From NCBI RefSeq assembly GCF_012295615.1, contig NZ_CP051183.1, positions 3,127,001 through 3,191,000 of the forward strand: 64,000 nt of DNA. The letters are read 5' to 3'. The notes under the pieces were generated by a model that had not been told where the DNA came from, ran no database searches, and saw nothing but the letters and a program-made list of their open reading frames with translations. The position numbers were made by a program, and so were the translations under genes. Shown piece after piece: positions 57,902-64,000 of the stretch. Position 1 is the first letter of the stretch, and every line of letters begins with the position of its first letter. This DNA is from Bermanella marisrubri. Lineage in GTDB: Bacteria; Pseudomonadota; Gammaproteobacteria; Pseudomonadales; Oceanobacteraceae.

Positions 57902-58345
57902 AGTGCATTGTTTGGCATAAAGTTCTCGCGCCTTTGGCAACCGTTTTACGATAGCTTGATACCTAGGACCTTTTCTTACGTCAGCCACTGACTCTGAGCC
58001 AACTTTAGAATAAAACGCCTCAACTTTCTCAATATACTGCTCGCAATAGAAGACTTCTTGTTTGTAGTTTTTTGCTTTTCTGGAAAGAATAGCGACTCGC
58101 TCAAAATAGTATGGTGCAGGGACCAAGCCGGATTTATCCATTGTTTTTAGCTCGGCATCACAGCAACGTTTCATTGCCTCAATATCATGCTTACTGTCTT
58201 CAGCAATCTCCCATGTTTGTTTGCCATCTACTAAATTAGCCCCATCTGTGACTTCGGCAATAAGCTCGCCACTTGTTTTGGGCGATCCATCTTCTTTCTC
58301 AAGAGATGGTTTCTTTTTCTTGAATAAAAATTTAAGCATACTCAT
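57899..58345 (-). CDS. cassette protein, soluble helical
   Basis: 148 residues, not recognised. The first 15 residues are strongly basic (MLKFLFKKKKPSLEKE from Met 3). The rest is helical and TPR-like in character (YFERVAILSRKAKNYKQEVF; YEQYIEKVEAF-type spacing). The start is the ATG at 58345 with AAGGAG six bases upstream. Its stop overlaps its attC. Confidence 0.7.
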   Translation of the reverse strand: MSMLKFLFKKKKPSLEKEDGSPKTSGELIAEVTDGANLVDGKQTWEIAEDSKHDIEAMKRCCDAELKTMDKSGLVPAPYYFERVAILSRKAKNYKQEVFYCEQYIEKVEAFYSKVGSESVADVRKGPRYQAIVKRLPKARELYAKQCT

Positions 58346-58363
58346 CTTCGCTCCTTGAACACT

Positions 58364-58447
58364 TAACGCCTTTGTAACGGGCCGCGTTGTGGCGAAGCCA
58401 CGCTTTTAGCGGTCCAGCGCGAAGGGCGATCGTTGACAAACTTGTTA
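58364..58447 (-). other. attC site (84 bp)
   Basis: Minus strand: TAACAAGTTTGT ... ACAAAGGCGTTA, with inner complementary GCGTGGC/GCCAC(A)ACGC around TTC. Canonical ends. It lies 24 bp after the zinc-ribbon gene. Confidence 0.85.
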
Positions 58448-58470
58448 GGTGTTTTCGTTTGGCACATTGT

Positions 58471-58677
58471 TTATTTAAACCTTGGAGCACAAAATTGACA
58501 TAACCCGCGATCATCTAACTCCATTTCAGGAAACATATTCTCAAAATTTACCTTTGGAATATTATCCGGAGTTTCTGGATCTCTGCCGTACTGGCCGCAG
58601 GCAGCACACTGCCTTATCCATTTTCTTGTTCTCGGATCTTTCAGGAACCACTCTTGAGTTTTAGTTTCAGTTCTCAT
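58471..58677 (-). CDS. cassette protein with zinc-ribbon-like cysteines
   Basis: 68 residues from the ATG at 58677; a GTG two codons upstream is also possible. Two CxxC pairs, QCAACGQYGRDPETP (about 23-37) and GLCQFCAPRFK at the C-terminus, suggest one bound zinc. RTRKWIRQCAAC resembles small nucleic-acid- or protein-binding ribbons. Function unknown. The start lies 8 bp after attC 58685-58752. Confidence 0.7.
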   Translation of the reverse strand: MRTETKTQEWFLKDPRTRKWIRQCAACGQYGRDPETPDNIPKVNFENMFPEMELDDRGLCQFCAPRFK

Positions 58678-58684
58678 GGACACC

Positions 58685-58752
58685 TAACGTTCGCAACAAG
58701 GGCGCCGCCAGGCGTCCTAGCCCCGAAGGGGCGATTTTGGTTGCGCTTGTTA
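58685..58752 (-). other. attC site (68 bp)
   Basis: Minus strand: TAACAAGCGCAACC ... TTGTTGCGAACGTTA, with an inner GCCCCTTCGGGGC hairpin. Shortest of the complete sites; all four boxes are clear. Confidence 0.87.
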
Positions 58753-58765
58753 TATGTATTGCGCA

Positions 58766-59050
58766 TTATTTGATACACCAACTTTCAAGTTGCTTCTTAT
58801 TCCTCATGATTTTGGGATGTATTGTACAGAGCCTTTCAATTTCAGCGACTGTATAGTTTGTTTCCGAAGCGAGAAATGTTGATGGTAGAAAAGTGCACTT
58901 ATGCTTAATCAAACCGGCCTCTAAAGCTGAGTATACCTTTGGAGCCCTTACAAACCTCCGGTAAAGCCACTGAGCTATTGCTGCAACAATGATGACTGCA
59001 ATGCCTGCAACGAAAGCCCCTAATAGGGCATTTTCACTAAGTAACTTCAT
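58766..59050 (-). CDS. cassette protein, single-pass membrane
   Basis: 94 residues with one N-terminal membrane helix (about 8-29, NALLGAFVAGIAVIIVAAIA) followed by a basic stretch (YRRFVRAPK) and a small helical cytoplasmic-looking domain with two cysteines (KHKCTF, ERLCTIHPK). NALLGAF recalls the opening of the 184-residue cassette protein. Not recognised. Confidence 0.7.
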   Translation of the reverse strand: MKLLSENALLGAFVAGIAVIIVAAIAQWLYRRFVRAPKVYSALEAGLIKHKCTFLPSTFLASETNYTVAEIERLCTIHPKIMRNKKQLESWCIK

Positions 59051-59073
59051 TTATCTCTAAGCCATTTAGACAT

Positions 59074-59144
59074 ATAACACTTGCATTTTAGACTGGTCGG
59101 AGTGAAGTGGAATGCCAGCCCAATAAAATACGTTTCTGTATTCC
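59074..59144 (-). other. degenerate attC site
   Basis: Minus strand: the arms CGTATTTTA...GGGCTGG and CCAG..TAAAATGCAAG still pair and the last box GTGTTATATG is present. The first box has decayed from TAAC to ATACAG. Location between two cassette genes supports the assignment. It is unlikely to recombine efficiently, so its two genes would move as one unit. Confidence 0.55.
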
Positions 59145-59147
59145 GAT

Positions 59148-59831
59148 TTACTCATCATCTTGAATTTCTTGTTCTGGTGCTTCCACCTCAAGCATACCCA
59201 CACCTTGCATAATCGCAATTGGCTCGATTCGGCGATGAAAAGACATTAATATTTTTAGTTCCATTAATTCATTCCCTTCACTTCGACGCATAAGCTCTTT
59301 TTGCATTTTGGGAGGAATACTCATGCCTTCGATAAGTGCTTTCTTAGATTCTTGAACATACTTAAGGCGTGCAGAATCAAGCTCCAACTCTTTGAGCTGC
59401 ACTTCAAGTTTTGTTAGCTTCCTTTCGGATAGCCCCTTTTGTATAGAATTATAGGTATCGTGAATTTCGTCGATAGATGACGTAACAGCAGTAACGATAC
59501 CTGCCAATATCCCTGCGACCAAAAGAGCTTCTTTAAGTTTAATGTGGCCCGGTGATGCATACTGAATCTCTTGGATTTGTGGCCTTTCCGCATATGGGAC
59601 TTTAGCGTACAAAGAACGATAAAAATTAACTGTACTAAATCCACCGCGCCATGGGTACTTCGCATAAGCGCCCTGAAACCAGTCGATTACTCTTTCATCT
59701 GTAGAGTCAACTTCAAAGCCAGATAAAGAGTATACTAGGCTGTAGCACTGTATATATAACTTGGAAAGGGATGCCAACTCTTGCATGTCCCAATCTTTAT
59801 CCAGCTTTAAATATGCATCACCTACAATCAT
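59148..59831 (-). CDS. cassette protein, membrane segment plus coiled coil
   Basis: 227 residues, the largest of the cluster. A soluble N-terminal domain (1-95, with WRGGFSTVNFYRSLYAKVPY then AERPQIQEIQYASPG) is followed by a membrane-like helix (about 97-118, LKEALLVAGILAGIVTAVTS). A charged coiled coil (about 130-170, RKLTKLEVQLKELELDSARL) and a short C-terminal domain with acidic end complete it. Not recognised; the layout would suit a membrane-associated sensor or effector, but there is no direct evidence. Confidence 0.7.
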   Translation of the reverse strand: MIVGDAYLKLDKDWDMQELASLSKLYIQCYSLVYSLSGFEVDSTDERVIDWFQGAYAKYPWRGGFSTVNFYRSLYAKVPYAERPQIQEIQYASPGHIKLKEALLVAGILAGIVTAVTSSIDEIHDTYNSIQKGLSERKLTKLEVQLKELELDSARLKYVQESKKALIEGMSIPPKMQKELMRRSEGNELMELKILMSFHRRIEPIAIMQGVGMLEVEAPEQEIQDDE

Positions 59832-59853
59832 CTACAATTCTTCCTGAAAAATA

Positions 59854-59964
59854 TAACGCCCCAATCACCGAGCCAGTGTAGTGGAGCAATTTTTGTGGTA
59901 CAAGAGCGAAGCGACACCACAAAAATTGCGCAACGTAGCTGGCTCCGCGTGCATTGGCTTGTTA
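59854..59964 (-). other. attC site, long variant (111 bp)
   Basis: Minus strand: TAACAAGCCAAT ... ATTGGGGCGTTA. GAGCCAG/CTGGCTC and GCAATTTTTGTGG/CCACAAAAATTGC arms give an almost continuous hairpin. It starts 3 bp after the stop of the 193-codon gene. Confidence 0.9.
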
Positions 59965-59967
59965 TGC

Positions 59968-60549
59968 CTATTTTGTTGATTTGTGAAATACAATGGCATC
60001 ACGAAACCCGTTATTTTCTATTATTGGTTCGGATAATTCACTGATATTGAAAAACTCAGAGAGCATATTTTTGACTATATCGAGATTCTGTTCACTCGGT
60101 GAAACAATATCAGGAGGTATGAATATATTTTCAAACTTCAAAGTAGCTTCAAGATTAAACTCTTGGTTAGGTTCTTTGTAACCGCAGTAATCGAATAGGA
60201 CTTCGCCGAATATTTTAGCTTTAATGTTATCTCCATCAAATGAGCAAAAGCTTATCTTGGTTACATCAACCGGTATGTGCTGGCTATCAAGATAAACAGA
60301 CCCGTCTATATACCCCTCTTCAGGGTTAACTGGGAACTCGAATTCTTTGTCCTGAAGATCGGAAAAAGATCTAAAGTGGATCTTAATAAAATCTAGCTGG
60401 ATACAGGTTTCTTCAGTTTCGTTTTGAAACTCAAGCTCATCTAAATCTATCGAGATCGATAAAAATAGAGTCATCGGCAAGCCGACATTCTCATTTTTAA
60501 ATAATAGGGCGTTTATTTTACCGCACTCAGGACTAATTTTTATTGCCAC
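59968..60549 (-). CDS. cassette protein, beta-rich
   Basis: 193 residues, acidic and probably beta-rich (alternating hydrophobic pattern in MTLFLSISIDLDELEFQNET, LDFIKIHFRSFSD), with a helical C-terminal quarter. No signal peptide or membrane helix. Not recognised; the general look is that of small immunity or binding proteins, which is only an impression. Confidence 0.7.
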   Translation of the reverse strand: MAIKISPECGKINALLFKNENVGLPMTLFLSISIDLDELEFQNETEETCIQLDFIKIHFRSFSDLQDKEFEFPVNPEEGYIDGSVYLDSQHIPVDVTKISFCSFDGDNIKAKIFGEVLFDYCGYKEPNQEFNLEATLKFENIFIPPDIVSPSEQNLDIVKNMLSEFFNISELSEPIIENNGFRDAIVFHKSTK

Positions 60550-60566
60550 TGTCTCTCCTCAGGGCA

Positions 60567-60644
60567 TAACGCCGCCAGCACGCGCGGCTTTGTTGTGGAG
60601 GCGAAGCCGTAACGGAAAAGTCGTCGCCGTGCCTGGCCTTGTTA
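60567..60644 (-). other. attC site (78 bp)
   Basis: Minus strand: TAACAAGGCCAGGCACGG ... CGCGTGCTGGCGGCGTTA. Outer boxes and the CCAGGCACG/CGTGCTGG arms are complementary, and inner GGCTTCGCC/GCCGC-type pairs are present. It starts 6 bp after the lipoprotein gene. Confidence 0.9.
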
Positions 60645-60650
60645 GCATTT

Positions 60651-60998
60651 TTACTGCTCATTTATCTCTGGCAATACCAATTTCTTTTGAATATCAATGA
60701 ACGATTCTCTCGTGTATGGACCAAAGACAAACTCAGTAGCATCCGCAAACTTATGGTCTTTTTCCCGATCTATGTAGTAGTAAGCACACGATTGTTCTGG
60801 GCAAGCATATACTGAAATGTATTTTTCATTTGCATTGATACTCTTAGGCTCATCAATACGACCAATAAATGCTCCATCACCAACGTTAAATCCAAGGCTT
60901 TTAACGCCGTCTATCAAGTAAACTTCATAGGGTCCTTCACTCCAAGAAGAGGAACACCCAATCAGAAGTACTGCAACCAAGAATGAAATGTGCTTCAC
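60651..60998 (-). CDS. cassette-encoded lipoprotein
   Basis: 115 residues with a lipoprotein signal (ISFLVAVLLIGCSSSWS, lipobox LIGC, Cys about 15). The mature domain has a further Cys pair (YACPEQSCAYYY). Not recognised. It is the first cassette in array order, next to the edge where an attI and integrase would normally lie; neither is seen. Confidence 0.72.
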   Translation of the reverse strand: MKHISFLVAVLLIGCSSSWSEGPYEVYLIDGVKSLGFNVGDGAFIGRIDEPKSINANEKYISVYACPEQSCAYYYIDREKDHKFADATEFVFGPYTRESFIDIQKKLVLPEINEQ

Positions 60999-61014
60999 GG
61001 CTTTCCTTGCATGC

Positions 61015-61046
61015 TAACAGCGTGTTATACGGCCTAGATACTGTTA
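61015..61046. other. 32-bp TAACAG/CTGTTA remnant at the array edge
   Basis: TAACAG and CTGTTA are inverted boxes 20 bp apart, directly upstream of the first cassette gene. This is far shorter than a working attC. It may be a collapsed attC, or the core of a lost attI junction. Confidence 0.35.
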
Positions 61047-61388
61047 ATAAACTATATGCGGCTTGGAGGAGGGGATGAATATCCCTTTCTTCTCAATGAC
61101 TTACCGCTATATCCATTAGCCGAGTTAATGTTATCCACAACCATAGCACGCCAGTTTTAGTTTGAAAACGCCGGTTCGCATAACTCATCCACAGTGCCGC
61201 ATAACTTAAGCTACTTGTTGATAAACACCTATAGCGCCCTACTCACGTACCTTTCAGCCTATCGGCTGATTTTGTGTTATGCGGCATGCATACCGTTTAA
61301 AACCTGCATAGGAGTAGACTCTAGCGCTTTTTCCAAAACCCGTTACACTTCGCACTTGTTCTAAAAAAATCTAAATAATACGTGCTTT
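61047..61388. other. gene-free flank with inverted repeat and DnaA-box-like sequence
   Basis: About 340 bp between the cassette cluster and marC. It contains a perfect 10-bp inverted repeat GCCGCATAAC (61196-61205) / GTTATGCGGC (61276-61285) enclosing a small hairpin (TCAGCC/GGCTGA). There is a further GCATAAC at 61178 and one TTATCCACA (DnaA-box consensus) near 61131. No ORF or tRNA is seen. The boxes resemble attC outer boxes but the arms between do not pair. Confidence 0.45.
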
Positions 61389-62015
61389 ATGTTAGAAACC
61401 TTTGTTATTGCATTTACCACGCTTTTTGCAGTGGTCGGCCCTATTGATGTGAGCGCTGTGTATGCCGCTATTACAGTGGGTACCAGCTCGGCTGAGCGTA
61501 AGAGTATGGCGTACCGTGGCGTTGCTATTGCCCTTGTTATTTTGTTGATTTTCGCTTTTATTGGTGAGTTGCTTCTAGCCAAGCTTGGGATTTCATTACC
61601 TGCCCTTAAGATCGCCGGTGGTATCTTATTGCTATTGATGGCGGTAGATATGGTGTATGCCCGTAGCTCCTCTGGTAATTCCACTACGGATGAGGAGCAA
61701 ACCGAAGCTTCCGGCAAGCAAGATATTTCTGTTTTCCCATTGGCAACGCCACTGTTAGCAGGCCCTGGTGCCATGGGTGCCACGATTCTATTAATGGCAA
61801 AAGCCAGTAGTGATGTGTCCCATCAAGCCATGGTGATTTTGGCCATCTTTTCAATTATGGCGATCTCACTTGTTTTATTATTGCTTGCTAAAAACGTTCA
61901 GAGGTTTTTTGGCTTAACCGGTATGCATGTCATTAGCCGTATTTTCGGTGTGTTGTTATGTGCGTTGGCGGTTCAGTTTATGATTGATGGGATTTTACAA
62001 AGCGGTATCGTGTAA
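61389..62015 (+). CDS. MarC-family integral membrane protein
   Basis: 208 residues with six membrane helices: TTLFAVVGPIDVSAVYAAIT, then helices at about 42-62, 68-84, 115-135, 142-163 and 180-200. PLATPLLAGPGAMGATILLM is the MarC family signature. Function in the family is unresolved (not multidrug export as once thought). The gap between helices 3 and 4 is long and polar (SSSGNSTTDEEQTEASG). Alone on the plus strand, convergent with the dehydrogenase gene. Confidence 0.9.
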   Translation: MLETFVIAFTTLFAVVGPIDVSAVYAAITVGTSSAERKSMAYRGVAIALVILLIFAFIGELLLAKLGISLPALKIAGGILLLLMAVDMVYARSSSGNSTTDEEQTEASGKQDISVFPLATPLLAGPGAMGATILLMAKASSDVSHQAMVILAIFSIMAISLVLLLLAKNVQRFFGLTGMHVISRIFGVLLCALAVQFMIDGILQSGIV

Positions 62016-62034
62016 TACCGCTTTCACTTTTTCG
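61999..62034 (+). terminator. Rho-independent terminator overlapping the marC stop
   Basis: AAAGCGGTAT/ATACCGCTTT, a perfect 10-bp stem with a 6-base loop that includes the marC stop codon region, followed by CACTTTTT. It separates the convergent genes. Confidence 0.8.
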
Positions 62035-62039
62035 CCTTC

Positions 62040-63200
62040 TTAAGCGCGTGCTTGCGCCAGTAAGTTGCGTGCAATAATCAGTTTTTGAATTTCGCTGGTG
62101 CCTTCATAAATAGAAGTAATGCGAATATCCCGAACTTTTTGCTCCAGTGGATAGTCTTTCAAGTAGCCCGCCCCACCTAAGATTTGTAATGCGTTGTAGC
62201 AAATACGATTGCCTTCTTCACTGGCGAATAACTTTGCCATTGAGGCTTGGGTGGCAAACTCTTGACCTTGTTCTTTACGGTGCGCCGCTTCTAATACTAA
62301 TAAACGCGTTGCATTAAGTTTAGTTTCGGCTTCGGCCAGCATCCACTGAATGCCCTGAAAGTCAGCAATACTTTGGCCAAACTGCTGGCGTTCTTTTGCA
62401 TATTCTATGGCGTAATCGTGAGCACTTTGCGCTATCCCCAAGGCAAGAGAGGCTATACCAATGCGTCCACCAGCTAGTTCACCGACCGCAATCTTAAAAC
62501 CTTGGTTTACCTCGCCCAATAAATCGCCTTCAGTAACGACAACGTTTTCAAAGATGACTTCGTTGGTGGCGCTACCGCTTTGTCCCATTTTATTTTCTTC
62601 TTTACCAATACTGATGCCTTGTCGATTGGCTTCCACTACAAAGCAACTGATGCCCTTGCCCGGTTTAGCAGTTTTATCGGTAACCGCCCATACAATAAGT
62701 ACGTCGGCGTAGGCGCCACTGGTGATATACAGTTTGCTGCCGCTGATTTGCCAACCCTTTTCGGTCTTATTGGCTTGGCATTTCATGGCACTTGGGTCAG
62801 ATCCGGCTTGGCTTTCGGTTAAGCAAAATGCGCCCGCGCGATATTCGCCACTGCAAAGCCTGGGTAAATAGTTTTGTTTTTGCTCATCACTGCCCACGGC
62901 TTGTATCACGCTGGCCACCATATTGGTGACGGACATAGTTACTGCGGTTGACGCGCAGCCTTTTGCGATCTCGGTCATAGCAAGGCTAAAGGCTACTGTG
63001 CCTGCTTGCGTACCGCCATGGTCTTCGTGGATTTCAAGCCCCATAAAACCTAATTCCGCTAGGGCTTTAATATTATCCAAAAATTGTGGGCGATTCTGTG
63101 GGTCTGCCAATGCGGCTGCATTAGGTTGTAATTGAGTCTGTGCAAATCGGCGGGCCGTATCTTGAATCAGTTGCTGTGTTTCACTTAACGAGAAGTCCAT
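62040..63200 (-). CDS. acyl-CoA dehydrogenase
   Basis: FAD-dependent alpha,beta-dehydrogenation of an acyl-CoA. 386 residues from the ATG at 63200 (MDFSLSETQQLIQDTARRFA). It has an N-terminal helical domain, the beta-domain signature (GAFCLTESQAGSDPSAMKCQ) and the C-terminal signature (YAKERQQFGQSIADFQGIQW). The catalytic Glu is probably in SIYEGTSEIQK. The Glu position is that of short/medium-chain enzymes; chain length is not assignable. Confidence 0.93.
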   Translation of the reverse strand: MDFSLSETQQLIQDTARRFAQTQLQPNAAALADPQNRPQFLDNIKALAELGFMGLEIHEDHGGTQAGTVAFSLAMTEIAKGCASTAVTMSVTNMVASVIQAVGSDEQKQNYLPRLCSGEYRAGAFCLTESQAGSDPSAMKCQANKTEKGWQISGSKLYITSGAYADVLIVWAVTDKTAKPGKGISCFVVEANRQGISIGKEENKMGQSGSATNEVIFENVVVTEGDLLGEVNQGFKIAVGELAGGRIGIASLALGIAQSAHDYAIEYAKERQQFGQSIADFQGIQWMLAEAETKLNATRLLVLEAAHRKEQGQEFATQASMAKLFASEEGNRICYNALQILGGAGYLKDYPLEQKVRDIRITSIYEGTSEIQKLIIARNLLAQARA

Positions 63201-63339
63201 AGTTTCGATCACTTATTATTGTTTTCAATCAGCTTAACATATAAAAAGCTTTCACCGCTGGCTCTTGCGTCAGCTTATGTCTAGATGCATTATTGCCGTT
63301 CCTAAATTCACACATAAGAATCATAAAGGACCTTGCCCA

Positions 63340-64000
63340 ATGAAATTGGAATCCATTGCTCTACATCATGGCTATGAGTCAGAAGCGACGACTAAAGCCG
63401 CCGCTGTACCTATTTATCAAACGACTTCATACACCTTTGATGATACTCAACACGGTGCAGATCTGTTCGACCTGAAAGTCGAAGGTAATATCTACACGCG
63501 CATCATGAACCCAACCAATGCGGTTCTTGAGCAACGCGTGGCTGCAATGGAAGGCGGTATCGCTGGTCTGGCGCTGGCGTCGGGTATGGCTGCGATTACA
63601 TATGCCATTCAGTGTCTATGTGAAGTGGGTTCTAATATCGTTAGCACCAGCCAGTTATATGGTGGTACTTACAATTTGTTCGCTCATACTCTGCCTAAAC
63701 AGGGTATTAACGTAAAAATGGTGGACGCCAACGATTTCGAAGGCTTTGAAAAAGCCATTGATGAAAATACAAAAGCGGTTTTCTGCGAGTCGATTGGTAA
63801 CCCAGCAGGTAATGTTGTAGACATTGCTAAGCTTGCGGAAATTGCACATAAGCACGGTGTACCTTTAATGGTGGATAATACCGTTGCGTCTCCAATTCTT
63901 TGTCGCCCTATCGAATTAGGTGCGGACATTGTTATTCAATCGCTTACCAAATATATCGGCGGTCACGGTACTACTGTAGGCGGTATGATTATCGACGGCG
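63340..64000 (+). CDS. metY: O-acetylhomoserine sulfhydrylase, N-terminal 220 codons (cut at window edge)
   Basis: PLP enzyme making homocysteine from O-acetylhomoserine and sulfide. The ATG at 63340 opens [20 protein letters not shown], and the frame runs off the right edge. Family segments are [36 protein letters not shown] and the PLP-lysine region [15 protein letters not shown] (Lys near 209). No clear MetJ box was seen upstream. Confidence 0.93.
   Translation, partial: MKLESIALHHGYESEATTKAAAVPIYQTTSYTFDDTQHGADLFDLKVEGNIYTRIMNPTNAVLEQRVAAMEGGIAGLALASGMAAITYAIQCLCEVGSNIVSTSQLYGGTYNLFAHTLPKQGINVKMVDANDFEGFEKAIDENTKAVFCESIGNPAGNVVDIAKLAEIAHKHGVPLMVDNTVASPILCRPIELGADIVIQSLTKYIGGHGTTVGGMIIDG

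Larger units (their letters stand above)
56770..61046 (-). mobile_element. integron cassette cluster without integrase (CALIN-like)
   Basis: Eight consecutive minus-strand ORFs of 68-227 codons are separated by 75-111 bp sites of attC architecture. Read with the genes, each canonical site starts TAACAAG at or near the stop codon, has internal inverted arms, and ends in GTTA (usually GGCGTTA) a few bases before the next start. No tyrosine recombinase lies in the window, and the flank beyond the first cassette carries a MarC gene instead. Left edge: a truncated site near 56775. Right edge: a 32-bp TAACAG/CTGTTA remnant. Confidence 0.85.

Noticed and set aside
61100..61230. DnaA-box-like TTATCCACA and similar sequences as a replication origin
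   Set aside because: Only one exact box, no AT-rich unwinding region, and no dnaA, dnaN, gidA or par genes nearby.
61361..61783. Long minus-strand open frame of 140 codons opposite marC
   Set aside because: It is antisense to a clear six-helix MarC protein and has no family character.
61000..62015. Search for an integron integrase beside the cassettes
   Set aside because: Neither strand encodes a tyrosine recombinase; the adjacent gene is a MarC-family membrane protein.
63270..63339. MetJ box or SAM riboswitch ahead of metY
   Set aside because: Only a weak TGTCTAGATG-like match to the MetJ box; no tandem boxes and no recognisable riboswitch core.

Overview
The window looks like a chromosome segment of a marine gammaproteobacterium, most likely in or near the Oceanospirillales. 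This is inferred from gene content and order: tRNA-Trp-secE-nusG-rplKAJL-rpoB, the tyr-gly-thr tRNA cluster ahead of tuf, the hfq-hflX-hflK-hflC-hisZ-purA block, and orn/rsgA-psd-motAB beside pomAB-xseB-ispA-dxs. No species can be named from the sequence alone. There is no rRNA operon, prophage or CRISPR array. No complete insertion sequence is visible.

Layout. (1) 1-5661: transcription/translation operon on the minus strand, cut at the left edge inside rpoB. It carries a strong promoter ahead of tRNA-Trp, a probable L1 site, an L10 leader and an rplL-rpoB attenuator. (2) 5686-8676: a DMT exporter whose promoter abuts 17 copies of a 7-bp tandem repeat, a pair of palindromes, then tuf and its tRNA cluster with its own promoter. 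(3) 8777-25802: a long, mostly minus-strand housekeeping run (SPOR protein, coaX, birA, purA, hisZ, hflC/K/X, hfq, miaA, mutL, amiB, tsaE, nnr), with queG divergent. (4) 26002-29204: a proVWX-type betaine importer. (5) 29367-39721: a TLC-like membrane protein, an M14 peptidase, a NYN protein, orn, rsgA, psd, a rhodanese, an HDOD-GAF protein, motAB and a LON-domain protein. (6) 39752-48682: rlmB, rnr, a PilZ gene with pomAB, then xseB-ispA-dxs. (7) 48761-56607: accessory genes (HD hydrolase, DMT exporter, antiporter, truncated acetyltransferase, AraC/AhpD pair, GST, three uncharacterised envelope proteins, SEC-C protein). (8) about 56770-61050: a cluster of integron gene cassettes. (9) 61389-64000: a MarC-family gene, an acyl-CoA dehydrogenase, and a metY cut by the right edge.

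The most unusual region is the cassette cluster. Eight small, mostly unrecognised minus-strand genes are each followed by a site with attC architecture (TAACAAG ... GGCGTTA with internal inverted arms). Five sites are canonical, one has a variant box, one is degenerate and one is truncated. No integrase gene or convincing attI is in the window, so it fits a CALIN (cluster of attC sites lacking integron integrase). Other notable points are the heptanucleotide array forming the upstream part of the exporter promoter, two different flagellar stators in one 8.5-kb segment with a PilZ gene attached to the sodium-type pair, and an endonuclease-type MutL.

Start codons were revised wherever a ribosome-binding site, family length or upstream overlap argued for it. 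Promoter, terminator and attC calls are by eye; no folding or database search was run.
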